DNA of 19,777 bases from Syntrophomonadaceae bacterium. GTDB taxonomy: Bacteria > Bacillota_D > Dethiobacteria > DTU022. A model generated the notes under the pieces. It was not told where the DNA came from. It made no database searches and saw only the letters and a list, made by a program, of their open reading frames with translations. Shown one piece after another: positions 8,075 through 15,709 of this stretch. The stretch lies in the NCBI GenBank assembly GCA_003551865.1, contig PUNU01000277.1:1-19777 (forward strand). The letters run 5' to 3'. The number at the start of each line of letters is the position of its first letter. The stretch's first letter is position 1. The position numbers and the translations under genes were made by a program.

Positions 8075-9262
8075 TCAATCTTTGTCCTGGAGAACAGAGA
8101 TGCCGGGAAGCTCCTTTCCTTCCCAGAATTCCAGGGTGGCACCGCCGCCGGTGGAGATGAAGCTGATTTTCTCAGTGAGATCAAGGGCTTCCAGGGCGGC
8201 AACCAGATCCCCTCCGCCGACTACTGAATGAGCAGAGCTTTCCGCTATCGCTTCGGCAACTTTTTTTGTGCTTTGGTCAAACGGGGGCACTTCAAAAACC
8301 CCCAGGGGACCGTTCCAGACAACTACGGCCGATTTTAAAATGAACCCCGCAAAAAGGGATGCCGTTTCGGGACCGACATCAGCCGCCTTCCAATCACCGG
8401 ACACCTGTTCAGGGTTAACAGTCTTGTGGTGGCTGCCGGCCGCAATCTCCCTGGTAACGACCAGGTCAACGGGCAAAACAAGGCGGCAGCCTGTTTGTTC
8501 ACTTTCCGCATAAAGCGCCGCCGCTTCGCCTGTCAAATCTTTTTCGTAGAATGATTCTCCCGGGTCAAAGCCGCGGGCGACCAGAAAAGTATTGGCCATC
8601 CCCCCGCCAACCAATAAGTTGTCGGCCAGGTGCAAAAAACGCTTGATTACGTTAATCTTGTCGGAAACCTTGGCTCCGCCCAGCAGCGCCGTCATGGGCC
8701 GATCCGGGCTTTCTAAGCAGCTGGAAAGCTCTTCGATTTCTTTTTTCATCAGCAGGCCGGCTACCGCCGGAATATGGGCGGCTACTCCGGCCGTCGAGGC
8801 ATGGGCCCGGTGTGCGGTGCCAAAAGCATCGTTGACAAAGATATCCACCGGCTCAGCCAGCCGCCGGGCAAAGTACGGATCATTGTTTTCTTCGCCCTTT
8901 TCGAACCGCAGGTTCTCCAGCAAAAGGATGTCCCCGTCTTCCATTTCAGAAATGGCTTTTTCCACCTCCGGCCCAACTACCCGGTCGAGCTTGCGCACCG
9001 GGCGGCCCAGGATCTCTCCCAGCCTGGAAGCAACCGGGTCCATTTTTAAACCCGGCTTTGGCTCGCCTTTAGGACGGCCCAGATGTGAAGCTAAAACCAG
9101 CCGGGCTCCACGCGAAGTTAGAACCTCGATAGTGGGGAGGGCGGCCCTGATCCGGGTATCATCGCGCACCCTGCCTTCATCGAGGGGTACGTTAAAATCA
9201 ACTCTCAGCAGGATTTTTTTACCGGCCACATCGATATCTTCTATGCTTTTCTTCTGAAGCAT
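8075..9262 (-). CDS. pgk: Phosphoglycerate kinase
   Basis: The kinase transfers phosphate from 1,3-bisphosphoglycerate to ADP. The 395-residue, two-domain length is typical. Substrate-site motifs are RVDFNVPLD (20-28), SHLGRPKG (59-66), ENLRF (116-120) and HRAHAST (151-157). GGAKVSDK (195-202), VVGGGDLVAA and STGGGATLEF complete the nucleotide site. An open frame runs 43 codons further upstream into rpoN, but the ATG at 9262 is preceded by GGGAGGAGG at ideal spacing and gives the normal N-terminus. It begins only 22 bp after the rpoN stop. In many Bacillota the gene just upstream of pgk is gap; here it is sigma-54 instead. Confidence 0.97.
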   Translation of the reverse strand: MLQKKSIEDIDVAGKKILLRVDFNVPLDEGRVRDDTRIRAALPTIEVLTSRGARLVLASHLGRPKGEPKPGLKMDPVASRLGEILGRPVRKLDRVVGPEVEKAISEMEDGDILLLENLRFEKGEENNDPYFARRLAEPVDIFVNDAFGTAHRAHASTAGVAAHIPAVAGLLMKKEIEELSSCLESPDRPMTALLGGAKVSDKINVIKRFLHLADNLLVGGGMANTFLVARGFDPGESFYEKDLTGEAAALYAESEQTGCRLVLPVDLVVTREIAAGSHHKTVNPEQVSGDWKAADVGPETASLFAGFILKSAVVVWNGPLGVFEVPPFDQSTKKVAEAIAESSAHSVVGGGDLVAALEALDLTEKISFISTGGGATLEFWEGKELPGISVLQDKD

Positions 9263-9284
9263 TATCAGATCCTCCTCCCTGTAT

Positions 9285-10706
9285 TTAGGGCCGGCGCCGC
9301 TTGTAGGATGCAGGAATGGAAATCTCTTCGCGGTACTTGGCCACGGTTCTCCTGGATATCTCAATACCTCTTTCCTGGAGGATCTCGGCAATTTTTTGAT
9401 CGCTTAAGGGTTTATCCGGATCTTCGGCTTCAGCCAGTTCCTGGATATAGGTTTTGATACTGTGGGAAGAATAGTCTGCCCCATCGGCTCCGGATAACCC
9501 GGTGGAAAAAAAGAATTTTAAAGGAAACATGCCGCGGGGAGTCTGGATGTACTTGTTGGCGGCAGCCCGGCTTACCGTCGATTCATGCACGCTGATGCTT
9601 TCGGCCACGTCTTTCAAAGTAAGAGGCTTGAGATTTTTTATCCCGTGGTCGAGGAAAGGCTTTTGAATATCGACAATCTGCTGGGAAACCCTGAACAGGG
9701 TAAGGCGCCTCTGCTCGATACTGCGGATCAACCAGCAGGCTTTTTCAATTTTACCCTTGATAAAGGCGGTCAGCTCCTCGTCTGTGGAACCGCTTCTGAG
9801 CATCTTTTGATAAAAAGGGCTGACAGTCAGCTGGGGTACACTGCTGTCGTTGCTCATAACCACGTAACGGTTGTCTAATTTTTCAACGATAACGTCCGGA
9901 ACGATGTAGCGAGTCTGTTCTCCTTCGCCAAAAACGCTTCCCGGCTTGGGGTTTAAAGTGCGGATAAAGTCGACTGCTTCACGAACCACCTTTTCATCAC
10001 AGCCGAGCCGGGATGCAATATAGCCAAACCTGCCGTCGGCCGCTGCGGGAAGATACCGCTTGACAATTTCCACAACAAACGCCGGTGGATGTTCCAGCCT
10101 TTCAAGCTGCAGCAGCAGGCATTCCTTTAAACTGCGGCAGCCAATCCCGGCCGGTTCGAGTTTCTGCACTATCTTTAGAGCTTCTTTCAGTTCTTTAACG
10201 CCGGCATCGAGAACAACGGCCAAATCTTCCAATTCGCCCTGCAGATATCCGTTGTAATCAAGGTTTCCGGCCAGGAAAGCGGCGGTGCTGTACTGGCGGG
10301 TGGTGAGCGGAAGCATGCGAAGCTGACCGAGCAGGTCTTCAAGCATAGTCCCGGTTGACCTGGCAAAGTTCTCAACCGTGGGGCGTTCTTCCAGGGACTG
10401 CCTGGCGCCCGGGGGGCGGTCAAAAGCGGAATCAATATCCATATCCCGAAAATATTCTTCCCAGGGAAAATCATCTTTTAAAGTTTCATCGCCGGATGTT
10501 TCTTCGGGATGGGGTTCTTCAGCCTCAATTTTCTCTTCTTCCCCGGTTTCCTGGACTTCCAGGGCGGGATTATTGAGGAGTTCTTCCTGGATGTGGGCCT
10601 GCAGTTCCAGGGTGGAATACTGCAGCAGGGCAATGGCCAGCTTCAGTTCCGGCGTAATGATTAATTTTTGGCTCTGCTCCAGCCTTAGGTTGTAATCCAG
10701 CTTCAT
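9285..10706 (-). CDS. rpoN: RNA polymerase sigma-54 factor
   Basis: Sigma-54 directs RNA polymerase to -24/-12 promoters and needs AAA+ activators to open DNA. The 473-residue protein has all regions. The Gln/Leu-rich activator-responsive region I is at about 1-50 (LRLEQSQKLIITPELKLAI). An acidic region II follows at about 51-110. The core-binding domain is about 115-300, the helix-turn-helix about 360-395 (LTLKDVAESISVHESTVSRA), and the RpoN box SRRTVAKYRE is at 451-460. The start is ATG with a modest GGTGAG 6 nt upstream. It lies 104 bp after whiA and 22 bp before pgk, so sigma-54 and lower glycolysis are probably co-transcribed. No activator gene is in the window. Confidence 0.97.
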   Translation of the reverse strand: MKLDYNLRLEQSQKLIITPELKLAIALLQYSTLELQAHIQEELLNNPALEVQETGEEEKIEAEEPHPEETSGDETLKDDFPWEEYFRDMDIDSAFDRPPGARQSLEERPTVENFARSTGTMLEDLLGQLRMLPLTTRQYSTAAFLAGNLDYNGYLQGELEDLAVVLDAGVKELKEALKIVQKLEPAGIGCRSLKECLLLQLERLEHPPAFVVEIVKRYLPAAADGRFGYIASRLGCDEKVVREAVDFIRTLNPKPGSVFGEGEQTRYIVPDVIVEKLDNRYVVMSNDSSVPQLTVSPFYQKMLRSGSTDEELTAFIKGKIEKACWLIRSIEQRRLTLFRVSQQIVDIQKPFLDHGIKNLKPLTLKDVAESISVHESTVSRAAANKYIQTPRGMFPLKFFFSTGLSGADGADYSSHSIKTYIQELAEAEDPDKPLSDQKIAEILQERGIEISRRTVAKYREEISIPASYKRRRP

Positions 10707-10810
10707 GGCCTGCTCACCCGTTCAAGCAAAGATATTTTTATGCGGGAAAAACCTGCATGAAAAATTGCCCGTGCAGCATATTTCTACACTGCAATAACAA
10801 TTCCTGCCCG

Positions 10811-11779
10811 CTAAACATCCTGCTGGCATGATTTTTGCTTACTGGATACCCGGGCTTTGTCAAGCACCCTGGCCAGCTGGCGGAAGCGGTGGTTCATGCC
10901 GGACTTGCTAATCGGGGGCTCGAGCATTTCCCCGAGCTCTTTCAGGGAGGCTTCGGTATAGCGCCTCCGGAGCATGGCGGCTTCCCGCAATGCGGGGGGG
11001 AGGTTGTTCAAGCCGACCAGGTGATCCACCCGGTTGATTATATCCAGCTGCTGGTAAGCGGAAGCAACCACTTTTTCCAGGTTTGCCGTTTCAAAGTTGA
11101 CCAGGCGGTTCACCCGGTTGCGCATGCTTTTTACTACCCGCATGCTTTCCAGCTGCAGGAGGGTGCCCCCCGCTCCAATTATGCGAAGGTAATCGGCTAT
11201 TGCTTCAGCATTTTTGAAGTAGACAAAAGCACTGCCGTTCCGCGTGCGAATCAGGGGGTGAAGGTCAAAAGCTTCCAGCACTTTTTGATAAGCCCTGGCG
11301 TCTTCAAACTTGCCGCAGTTTATTTCCAGGTGATAACCGGACTGCCTGGAAACGCTGATGCTGCCCCCGGCCAGAAAAGCTCCGCGCAAAAAAGCCTTGC
11401 GGCAGCAGTTCCTCTTTGGCAGGGCGGTATATCGCCTGAACAGGCTGATTTGGCTTCCGGCTTCCTTAAGATCAAGGTAAATCAACAGGGCATCGACCTG
11501 TTCCCGCCCCGTAAGCTGAACCATGTACCTGGTTATGTCCAGGCGCTTTTCCTGCTGCTTTATAAACGAAGGCGAAGCTGTTCCCGAGCGCCGCAGGAGG
11601 TTGTGAAGGTGGCGGGCGACGGTGCTGTCATCAACTGCTATACTGAGAATGTGCTCACTGCCGCGTATCGTATAGTAGCCGTTCTTAAGCAGCAGGGCTT
11701 TGAGTTCCCAGGAGCTGCAGCAGGCCAGGGATTCCTCCAGCCTGGCCAGCTCCTGTTTAATTTTTCTGGTTAAAGACAT
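10811..11779 (-). CDS. whiA: WhiA-family DNA-binding protein
   Basis: WhiA proteins combine a degenerate LAGLIDADG homing-endonuclease-like fold with a C-terminal helix-turn-helix. They act in sporulation control in Streptomyces and are linked to cell division and growth in Bacillus. The protein is 322 residues. CCRKAFLRGAFLAGGSIS followed by YHLEI (about residues 125-150) is the family hallmark. NRLVNFETANLEK and the C-terminal SLKELGEMLEPPISKSGMNHRFRQL form the helix-turn-helix region. A TTG lies 9 nt further upstream, but GGGGAG is almost in contact with it and is 11 nt from the ATG at 11779, so the ATG is preferred. It starts 18 bp after rapZ. In B. subtilis yvcK lies between these two genes; here it is absent. 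Confidence 0.95.
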   Translation of the reverse strand: MSLTRKIKQELARLEESLACCSSWELKALLLKNGYYTIRGSEHILSIAVDDSTVARHLHNLLRRSGTASPSFIKQQEKRLDITRYMVQLTGREQVDALLIYLDLKEAGSQISLFRRYTALPKRNCCRKAFLRGAFLAGGSISVSRQSGYHLEINCGKFEDARAYQKVLEAFDLHPLIRTRNGSAFVYFKNAEAIADYLRIIGAGGTLLQLESMRVVKSMRNRVNRLVNFETANLEKVVASAYQQLDIINRVDHLVGLNNLPPALREAAMLRRRYTEASLKELGEMLEPPISKSGMNHRFRQLARVLDKARVSSKQKSCQQDV

Positions 11780-11797
11780 GGCGAACAAATCTCCCCG

Positions 11798-12670
11798 TCA
11801 GGTTTTATGAATATCCCTGTGTTCAACCAGCAGGTTAAAGCGGGAACCCAGCATCTTCCCCAGTTCATCGGCTATTACCACGGAACGGTGCTTGCCCCCG
11901 GTACAGCCGATGGAAATAACCAGGCTGGTTTTGCCCTCTTTAACGTAAAACGGTATCGAAAACTCGAGCAAATCCACCAGCATCCTGAAGTACTTGTCCG
12001 TTTCTCCCCAGCGCCAGAGGTAGTCCCTAACCTGTTCGTCTTCACCGCTCAAAGGCTGAAGGTGCTCGACGTAGTAAGGATTGGGTAAAAAACGCACATC
12101 AAAGACCAGATCGGCATCCGGGGGCAAACCGAATTTGAACCCGAAGGAGATGATCCGGATTTGCATGTTTTTATCACGCAGCTCAGGCTCATAAAGCTGA
12201 ACAATTTTGGCCTTTAGCTCCCAGGGTTTTAGAGAAGTAGTATCTATTTCCTGGTTGGCCCTTCCTCTCAATTCGCTGAGCGCTTCCCTTTCTTTTTGAA
12301 TTGCCTCGGGCAGGCTCAGGTTTCCCAGGGGATGACGGCGGCGCGTCTCCTTGAACCGCCTGATCAGCACTTCATCGGAAGCTACCAGGAATAGAATCTC
12401 GTAATCCACCCTTATTTCCTCAAGCTCTCGCAGCGCTTCAAAAAGGTCTTCAAAAAAGGCGGCACCGCGCATATCGCAAACCATCGCCACTTTTTTGTTC
12501 TCGGATTGGAGAAACAGCTCGGCAAATTTTGGGATCAAAGTCGGGGGCATGTTGTCGACACAGTAGTAGCCCAGGTCCTCAAAACAATTCAGGGCATGAC
12601 TTTTTCCGGCCCCGGATAGGCCGGTTATCAATACGATGCGAATATCGCCGTTACCTTCGATCGAAATCAC
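11798..12670 (-). CDS. rapZ: RapZ/YvcJ-family nucleotide-binding protein
   Basis: In Enterobacteria RapZ is an RNA adaptor controlling GlcN6P synthase expression; in Bacillus YvcJ is a nucleotide-binding protein tied to competence. The clostridial role is not settled. About 290 residues. The Walker A motif GLSGAGKS is at 17-24, CVDNMPP (37-43) is the family motif, and CTGGKHRSV in the C-terminal half marks the RNA/metabolite-binding domain. The open frame extends to 12706, but homologues start just before the P-loop. I chose GTG at 12670, although its AGGGAGG is directly adjacent, which is too close for an ideal site. The start therefore remains uncertain. The gene overlaps the end of the HAD gene by 20 nt, so its ribosome-binding region lies inside that gene. 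Confidence 0.92.
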   Translation of the reverse strand: MISIEGNGDIRIVLITGLSGAGKSHALNCFEDLGYYCVDNMPPTLIPKFAELFLQSENKKVAMVCDMRGAAFFEDLFEALRELEEIRVDYEILFLVASDEVLIRRFKETRRRHPLGNLSLPEAIQKEREALSELRGRANQEIDTTSLKPWELKAKIVQLYEPELRDKNMQIRIISFGFKFGLPPDADLVFDVRFLPNPYYVEHLQPLSGEDEQVRDYLWRWGETDKYFRMLVDLLEFSIPFYVKEGKTSLVISIGCTGGKHRSVVIADELGKMLGSRFNLLVEHRDIHKT

Positions 12671-13499
12671 CCTCCCTGACCACCGAATCCAGCACATATT
12701 TTTCAATCACTTCGGCCACCCCGTCTTCACTGTTCGAAGAAGTTATCATATCGGCGGACCGGATTACTTCAGGCCGGGCATTGGCTACCGCCACTCCCAG
12801 GCCGGCAAACTCAAGCATATCCACGTCGTTGTATCCGTCTCCAAAAGCCATTACTTCCTCCGGCTTTATTCCCAGCTTATGCGCCAGCCAGCTCAAAGCC
12901 TGGCCTTTTGTAGCCCGCCTGTCTGTAATTTCCAGGAAATACGGGCGGGATTGGAGTATGGACAGCTTCTCCCCGAAACAACCCTTCAGGCGGTTTTCTA
13001 CCCCGTCTATGTAGCTATCCAGGCAAATAACACTGATTTTACTCGGATTTATCTTGTTATTTCCCAGGTAAACGCTCAGATCACCTACGGCCTGCATTTC
13101 CAGGCCGGTCAGAGATTGATAATAACGGGAAAACTCGTTTTCTTCTTTAATGTATAAGTCGTCGCCGACAAACAGGCTGATATGACAATCCAGCTGTTCC
13201 GCTTCTTTTATCAGGTTGAGGGCAAGATCATGTTCCAGAGGCCGGTGAAAAATTACTTCTTCACTCTGCGAGGTTTTGATCAAAGCCCCGTGATAGTTGA
13301 TCAGCGGGCAGTTGCAGTCAATATCCAGCTCCTCCATGTAAGCAATGCTGGTTTTAAACATCCGCCCTGTAGCAATAACAAACAAAACCCCTTTGGCAAC
13401 CGCTTTGCGGATTGCCTCCCGGGTGCGGAAAGTTATTTTAGAGTTATTGTCGAGCAGTGTGTCATCCAGGTCTGCGGCGATCAAGCGGAAGTCCATCAT
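12651..13499 (-). CDS. Cof-type HAD-IIB family phosphatase
   Basis: This 282-residue member of the haloacid dehalogenase superfamily, Cof subfamily, probably dephosphorylates a sugar phosphate or cofactor phosphate; substrate cannot be assigned. Motif I DLDDTLLD supplies nucleophile D10 and acid/base D12. Motif II is ATGR (43-46), motif III is K198 (RRATKGQAL), and motif IV GDGYND (220-225) carries the Mg2+-binding Asp residues. A C2-type cap lies between about 85 and 190. It starts with tandem ATG codons, with AGAGGTG upstream. The end overlaps rapZ by 20 nt. It seems to head the rapZ-whiA-rpoN-pgk run, downstream of an extended -10 promoter and a strong leader hairpin. Confidence 0.92.
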   Translation of the reverse strand: MMDFRLIAADLDDTLLDNNSKITFRTREAIRKAVAKGVLFVIATGRMFKTSIAYMEELDIDCNCPLINYHGALIKTSQSEEVIFHRPLEHDLALNLIKEAEQLDCHISLFVGDDLYIKEENEFSRYYQSLTGLEMQAVGDLSVYLGNNKINPSKISVICLDSYIDGVENRLKGCFGEKLSILQSRPYFLEITDRRATKGQALSWLAHKLGIKPEEVMAFGDGYNDVDMLEFAGLGVAVANARPEVIRSADMITSSNSEDGVAEVIEKYVLDSVVREGDFDRR

Positions 13500-13608
13500 G
13501 CAACACCTCTAAAGCTTTCACCCGGCGTTTTCATCCACGGCTCTACCGTAAGTTCATTTTTGGCAGCTGAAATCTTCCGGGTAAAATTAAAACTTTGCAA
13601 GTCAATTT

Positions 13609-13644
13609 CCTGCCCCCGGTTTTTTATCCAGCGGCCGGGGCAGG
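13609..13644 (-). promoter_or_regulatory. Strong leader hairpin upstream of the HAD-rapZ-whiA run
   Basis: On the minus strand CCTGCCCCGG (13644-13635) pairs with CCGGGGGCAGG (13619-13609), giving 10 bp with one extra G, around a 15-nt loop that contains AAAAAA. It starts about 8 nt after the -10 at 13652, so the transcript would begin essentially with this stem. The base after the stem on the minus strand is A-rich rather than U-rich, so it is not a terminator. A 5' stabilising stem or a protein-binding leader is plausible. Confidence 0.55.
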
Positions 13645-13651
13645 TGATCAC

Positions 13652-13660
13652 AGTATATCA
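13652..13660 (-). promoter_or_regulatory. Extended -10 promoter ahead of the HAD gene
   Basis: On the minus strand TGA followed by TATACT (13657-13652) gives the TGnTATAAT form with one mismatch. An AT-rich stretch lies just upstream (13661-13680). No good -35 hexamer is seen. The leader to the HAD ATG would be about 145 nt. It could drive HAD, rapZ, whiA, rpoN and the glycolytic genes, since no other strong promoter is visible until secG. Confidence 0.5.
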
Positions 13661-13704
13661 TAATCAAAATATATTTTGGTAAGGCGGCGGCTCCGACCCC
13701 CGGC

Positions 13705-13733
13705 AGCGAAAAACGATTGGCCGGGGCCGGCAG
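13705..13733 (-). terminator. Possible terminator after uvrC
   Basis: On the minus strand GCCGGCCCCGGC can fold as a short GC stem (GCCG/CGGC). It is followed by CAATCG and then TTTTT. It lies about 20 nt after the uvrC stop. The stem is short and the T-run is offset by 6 nt. A competing 7-bp pairing (CCCCGGC with GCCGGGG) would place the T-run in its loop, so the call is tentative. Confidence 0.35.
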
Positions 13734-13750
13734 ATCCGTCCGGGGTTAAT

Positions 13751-15598
13751 TTAATCATCGTGCAGGTAACCGTAAATTGTCGAGGCAAGGGAGCCGCTGA
13801 CCCCGGGCACTTCTTGAAGCTGATCGATCGAGGCTTCGCGCAGTTTTTTTTCGCTGCCAAAATGTTCGAGGAGCATGGTCCGCCTGGCCGGGCCCACCCC
13901 CGGAATTTCTTCCAGGCTGGAGCGGATCGCCCTGCGGCTTCTGCGCCCGCGGTGTCCGCTTATGGCAAGCCGGTGCACTTCATCGCGAATACGCTGCAGC
14001 AGCTGCAGGACGGCATCATTTGCCGCAAAGCGGACGGGGAAAGGAGAGTTTTCCAGGAACAACCGGTCCGGATCCTTGGCCATGGCGGCCAGTGGAACCT
14101 CCTCCAGCCAGGAACCCTTCAGTGCTTCTCCGGCGGCGCTTAGCTGGCCCCTGCCGCCGTCAATTACTATTAAGTCGGGTTTCGGCCACGTTTCATGGCC
14201 GGCCCGCCTTTTAATAACCTCCTGCAGGGCGGCATAATCATCCCCGGCCGATGATTGCCGGACGTTAAAGCGGCGGTAATCCTCCTTGAACGGTTCGCCC
14301 TCCCGGAAAACAACCATCGCCCCAACTGTTTCACCGCCGCGGAGGTGCGATATGTCGTAGCCTTCAATACGTTCCGGATAGCCGCTCAGTCCGAGCAGGC
14401 GGCTCAACTCCTGCAGGGGCTGTTCAATTTTTCTTACGCGATTTTGCTCATCCTCCTGAAGCCGCAGAAGGCAGTTGCGCCGGGCCAGGTCCACCAGTTT
14501 CTTAAGCGATCCTTTCCTGGGATATTTAATTTTGACTTTTCTACCGGCCTGAACTCTCAACCATTCCTCAAGCAGTGCGGCTTCCGAGGGCTTAACCGAA
14601 ACCACGACCTCGGGCGGAACAGTTTCCGCCCGATTGTAATAGTTTTTTAGAAAAGAACTCATCACTTCTTCGTCTGCCACGTCTTCACCGCCCACCAGGG
14701 GAAAGTGTTCCTGGCTCAACAATTTACCGTCCCTTACCCTGAAAAGATGAACAGCCGTGCGCCTTTCATGGCGGGCCAGGGCCAGGATGTCCCGGTCGGC
14801 GGTTTCCTTGTTTGTCAGCATTTTTTGGTGTTGTCCGGCCACCCGCTGCAGCGACTGAAGCCTGTCGCGAAGGGCCGCCGCTATTTCAAATTTCTGTGAT
14901 GCGGCGGCTTCTTCCATCTGTTTCCGCAGGCTTTTTTCCAGTTCGCTGTAGCGACCCTGCAGAAACAAAATGACCTGCCTGACCACCATGTCGTATTCTT
15001 CCGGGGGAACAGCTTCACCGCCCCGGCACGGCGCCAAACAGCGCTTCATCTGGTAATTGAGGCAGGGTCTGTCGGAAGAAGGACTTCCGTCAAGGGGCTG
15101 GCGGCAGCGCCGCAGGGGGAAAACAGTGCCCAAAAACAACATGGTATCCCGCACCGCCCTGACATCGGTATAGGGCCCGAAACAATGCTCTTCCCTGCCG
15201 GGGAAGTGTTTGTAACGTCCCCGGCGGCTGTCTTTCTGGGAAAGGCGAAGCAGTTCCAGCCGGGGATAAAGCTCCGGAGTGATCATCAGGTAGGGATAAT
15301 CCTTGTCGTCTTTTAAGTTTACGTTAAAGCGCGGGCGGTATTCTTTAATCAAATTGCACTCAAGGATCAGGGCCTCTACTTCCGTATCCGTCACCACATA
15401 GTCTATATCGGCCAGTTTTGCCTGCAGGGAGAGAAGCCTCGGTGAACCCGCTTCGTTTTCACCAAGGTAGGAACGGACCCTCTGCCGCAGTGACAGCGCT
15501 TTTCCCACGTAGATAACCCGGTCGTTTTTATCTTTAAACAGGTAGACGCCGGGCATATCGGGAAAATTACCCGCTTTTTCTCTCAACCGGTCAAGCAT
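13751..15598 (-). CDS. uvrC: Excinuclease ABC subunit C
   Basis: UvrC makes the 3' and 5' incisions around damage marked by UvrB. The 615-residue protein is full length. The N-terminal GIY-YIG nuclease carries GVYLF and IYVGKA (17-34) and the conserved Glu region EALILECNLIK. Four cysteines, C165, C179, C187 and C191, have nearly the spacing of those that bind an iron-sulfur cluster in E. coli UvrC. A UVR domain (about 217-252) contacts UvrB. The RNase H-like nuclease has D415 (EGYDISHLRG), D480 (VIDGGRGQL) and H542 (DEVHRLAI). Tandem helix-hairpin-helix motifs (562-602) end the protein. The start is ATG with GAGAGG about 14 nt upstream, a weak, distant site. It follows uvrA by 111 bp. Confidence 0.97.
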   Translation of the reverse strand: MLDRLREKAGNFPDMPGVYLFKDKNDRVIYVGKALSLRQRVRSYLGENEAGSPRLLSLQAKLADIDYVVTDTEVEALILECNLIKEYRPRFNVNLKDDKDYPYLMITPELYPRLELLRLSQKDSRRGRYKHFPGREEHCFGPYTDVRAVRDTMLFLGTVFPLRRCRQPLDGSPSSDRPCLNYQMKRCLAPCRGGEAVPPEEYDMVVRQVILFLQGRYSELEKSLRKQMEEAAASQKFEIAAALRDRLQSLQRVAGQHQKMLTNKETADRDILALARHERRTAVHLFRVRDGKLLSQEHFPLVGGEDVADEEVMSSFLKNYYNRAETVPPEVVVSVKPSEAALLEEWLRVQAGRKVKIKYPRKGSLKKLVDLARRNCLLRLQEDEQNRVRKIEQPLQELSRLLGLSGYPERIEGYDISHLRGGETVGAMVVFREGEPFKEDYRRFNVRQSSAGDDYAALQEVIKRRAGHETWPKPDLIVIDGGRGQLSAAGEALKGSWLEEVPLAAMAKDPDRLFLENSPFPVRFAANDAVLQLLQRIRDEVHRLAISGHRGRRSRRAIRSSLEEIPGVGPARRTMLLEHFGSEKKLREASIDQLQEVPGVSGSLASTIYGYLHDD

Positions 15599-15709
15599 TT
15601 AGTTTCTTTTCAACCTCTCTTGCCTTTCTTTGGCATTCTTCAGCAGTGCCGGAACAGAAGGGCATTATGTCCCAGGCAGTCCCAGGGTAAGCTTTGTTCA
15701 GTCAATATG

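Noticed and set aside
8592..9257. 221-codon plus-strand open frame opposite pgk
   Set aside because: Ser/Arg-rich low-complexity translation opposite a full pgk; no family resemblance.
9263..9391. N-terminal extension of pgk into rpoN by 43 codons
   Set aside because: The extension is not PGK-like and the ATG at 9262 has an ideal GGGAGGAGG site.
10707..10810. Possible promoter or terminator in the whiA-rpoN gap
   Set aside because: Only 4-5 bp inverted repeats and hexamer pairs with wrong spacing were found. Nothing can be supported.
10835..11773. 312-codon open frame on the plus strand opposite whiA
   Set aside because: It mirrors almost the whole of a well-recognised whiA gene, has no recognisable domain, and has Pro/Ala/Gln-rich composition typical of an antisense shadow.
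13515..13535. TGAAAACG half-site resembling a catabolite-response (cre) element before the HAD gene
   Set aside because: Only the left half matches. The right half breaks the palindrome.
13600..13605. TTGACT on the minus strand as a -35 box for the HAD gene
   Set aside because: No acceptable -10 hexamer occurs 16-18 nt downstream; the sequence there is ACCCGG.
15702..15707. TTGACT just after the uvrA stop as a promoter for uvrC
   Set aside because: No -10-like hexamer at proper spacing. A CATAAT further on lacks a -35 partner.
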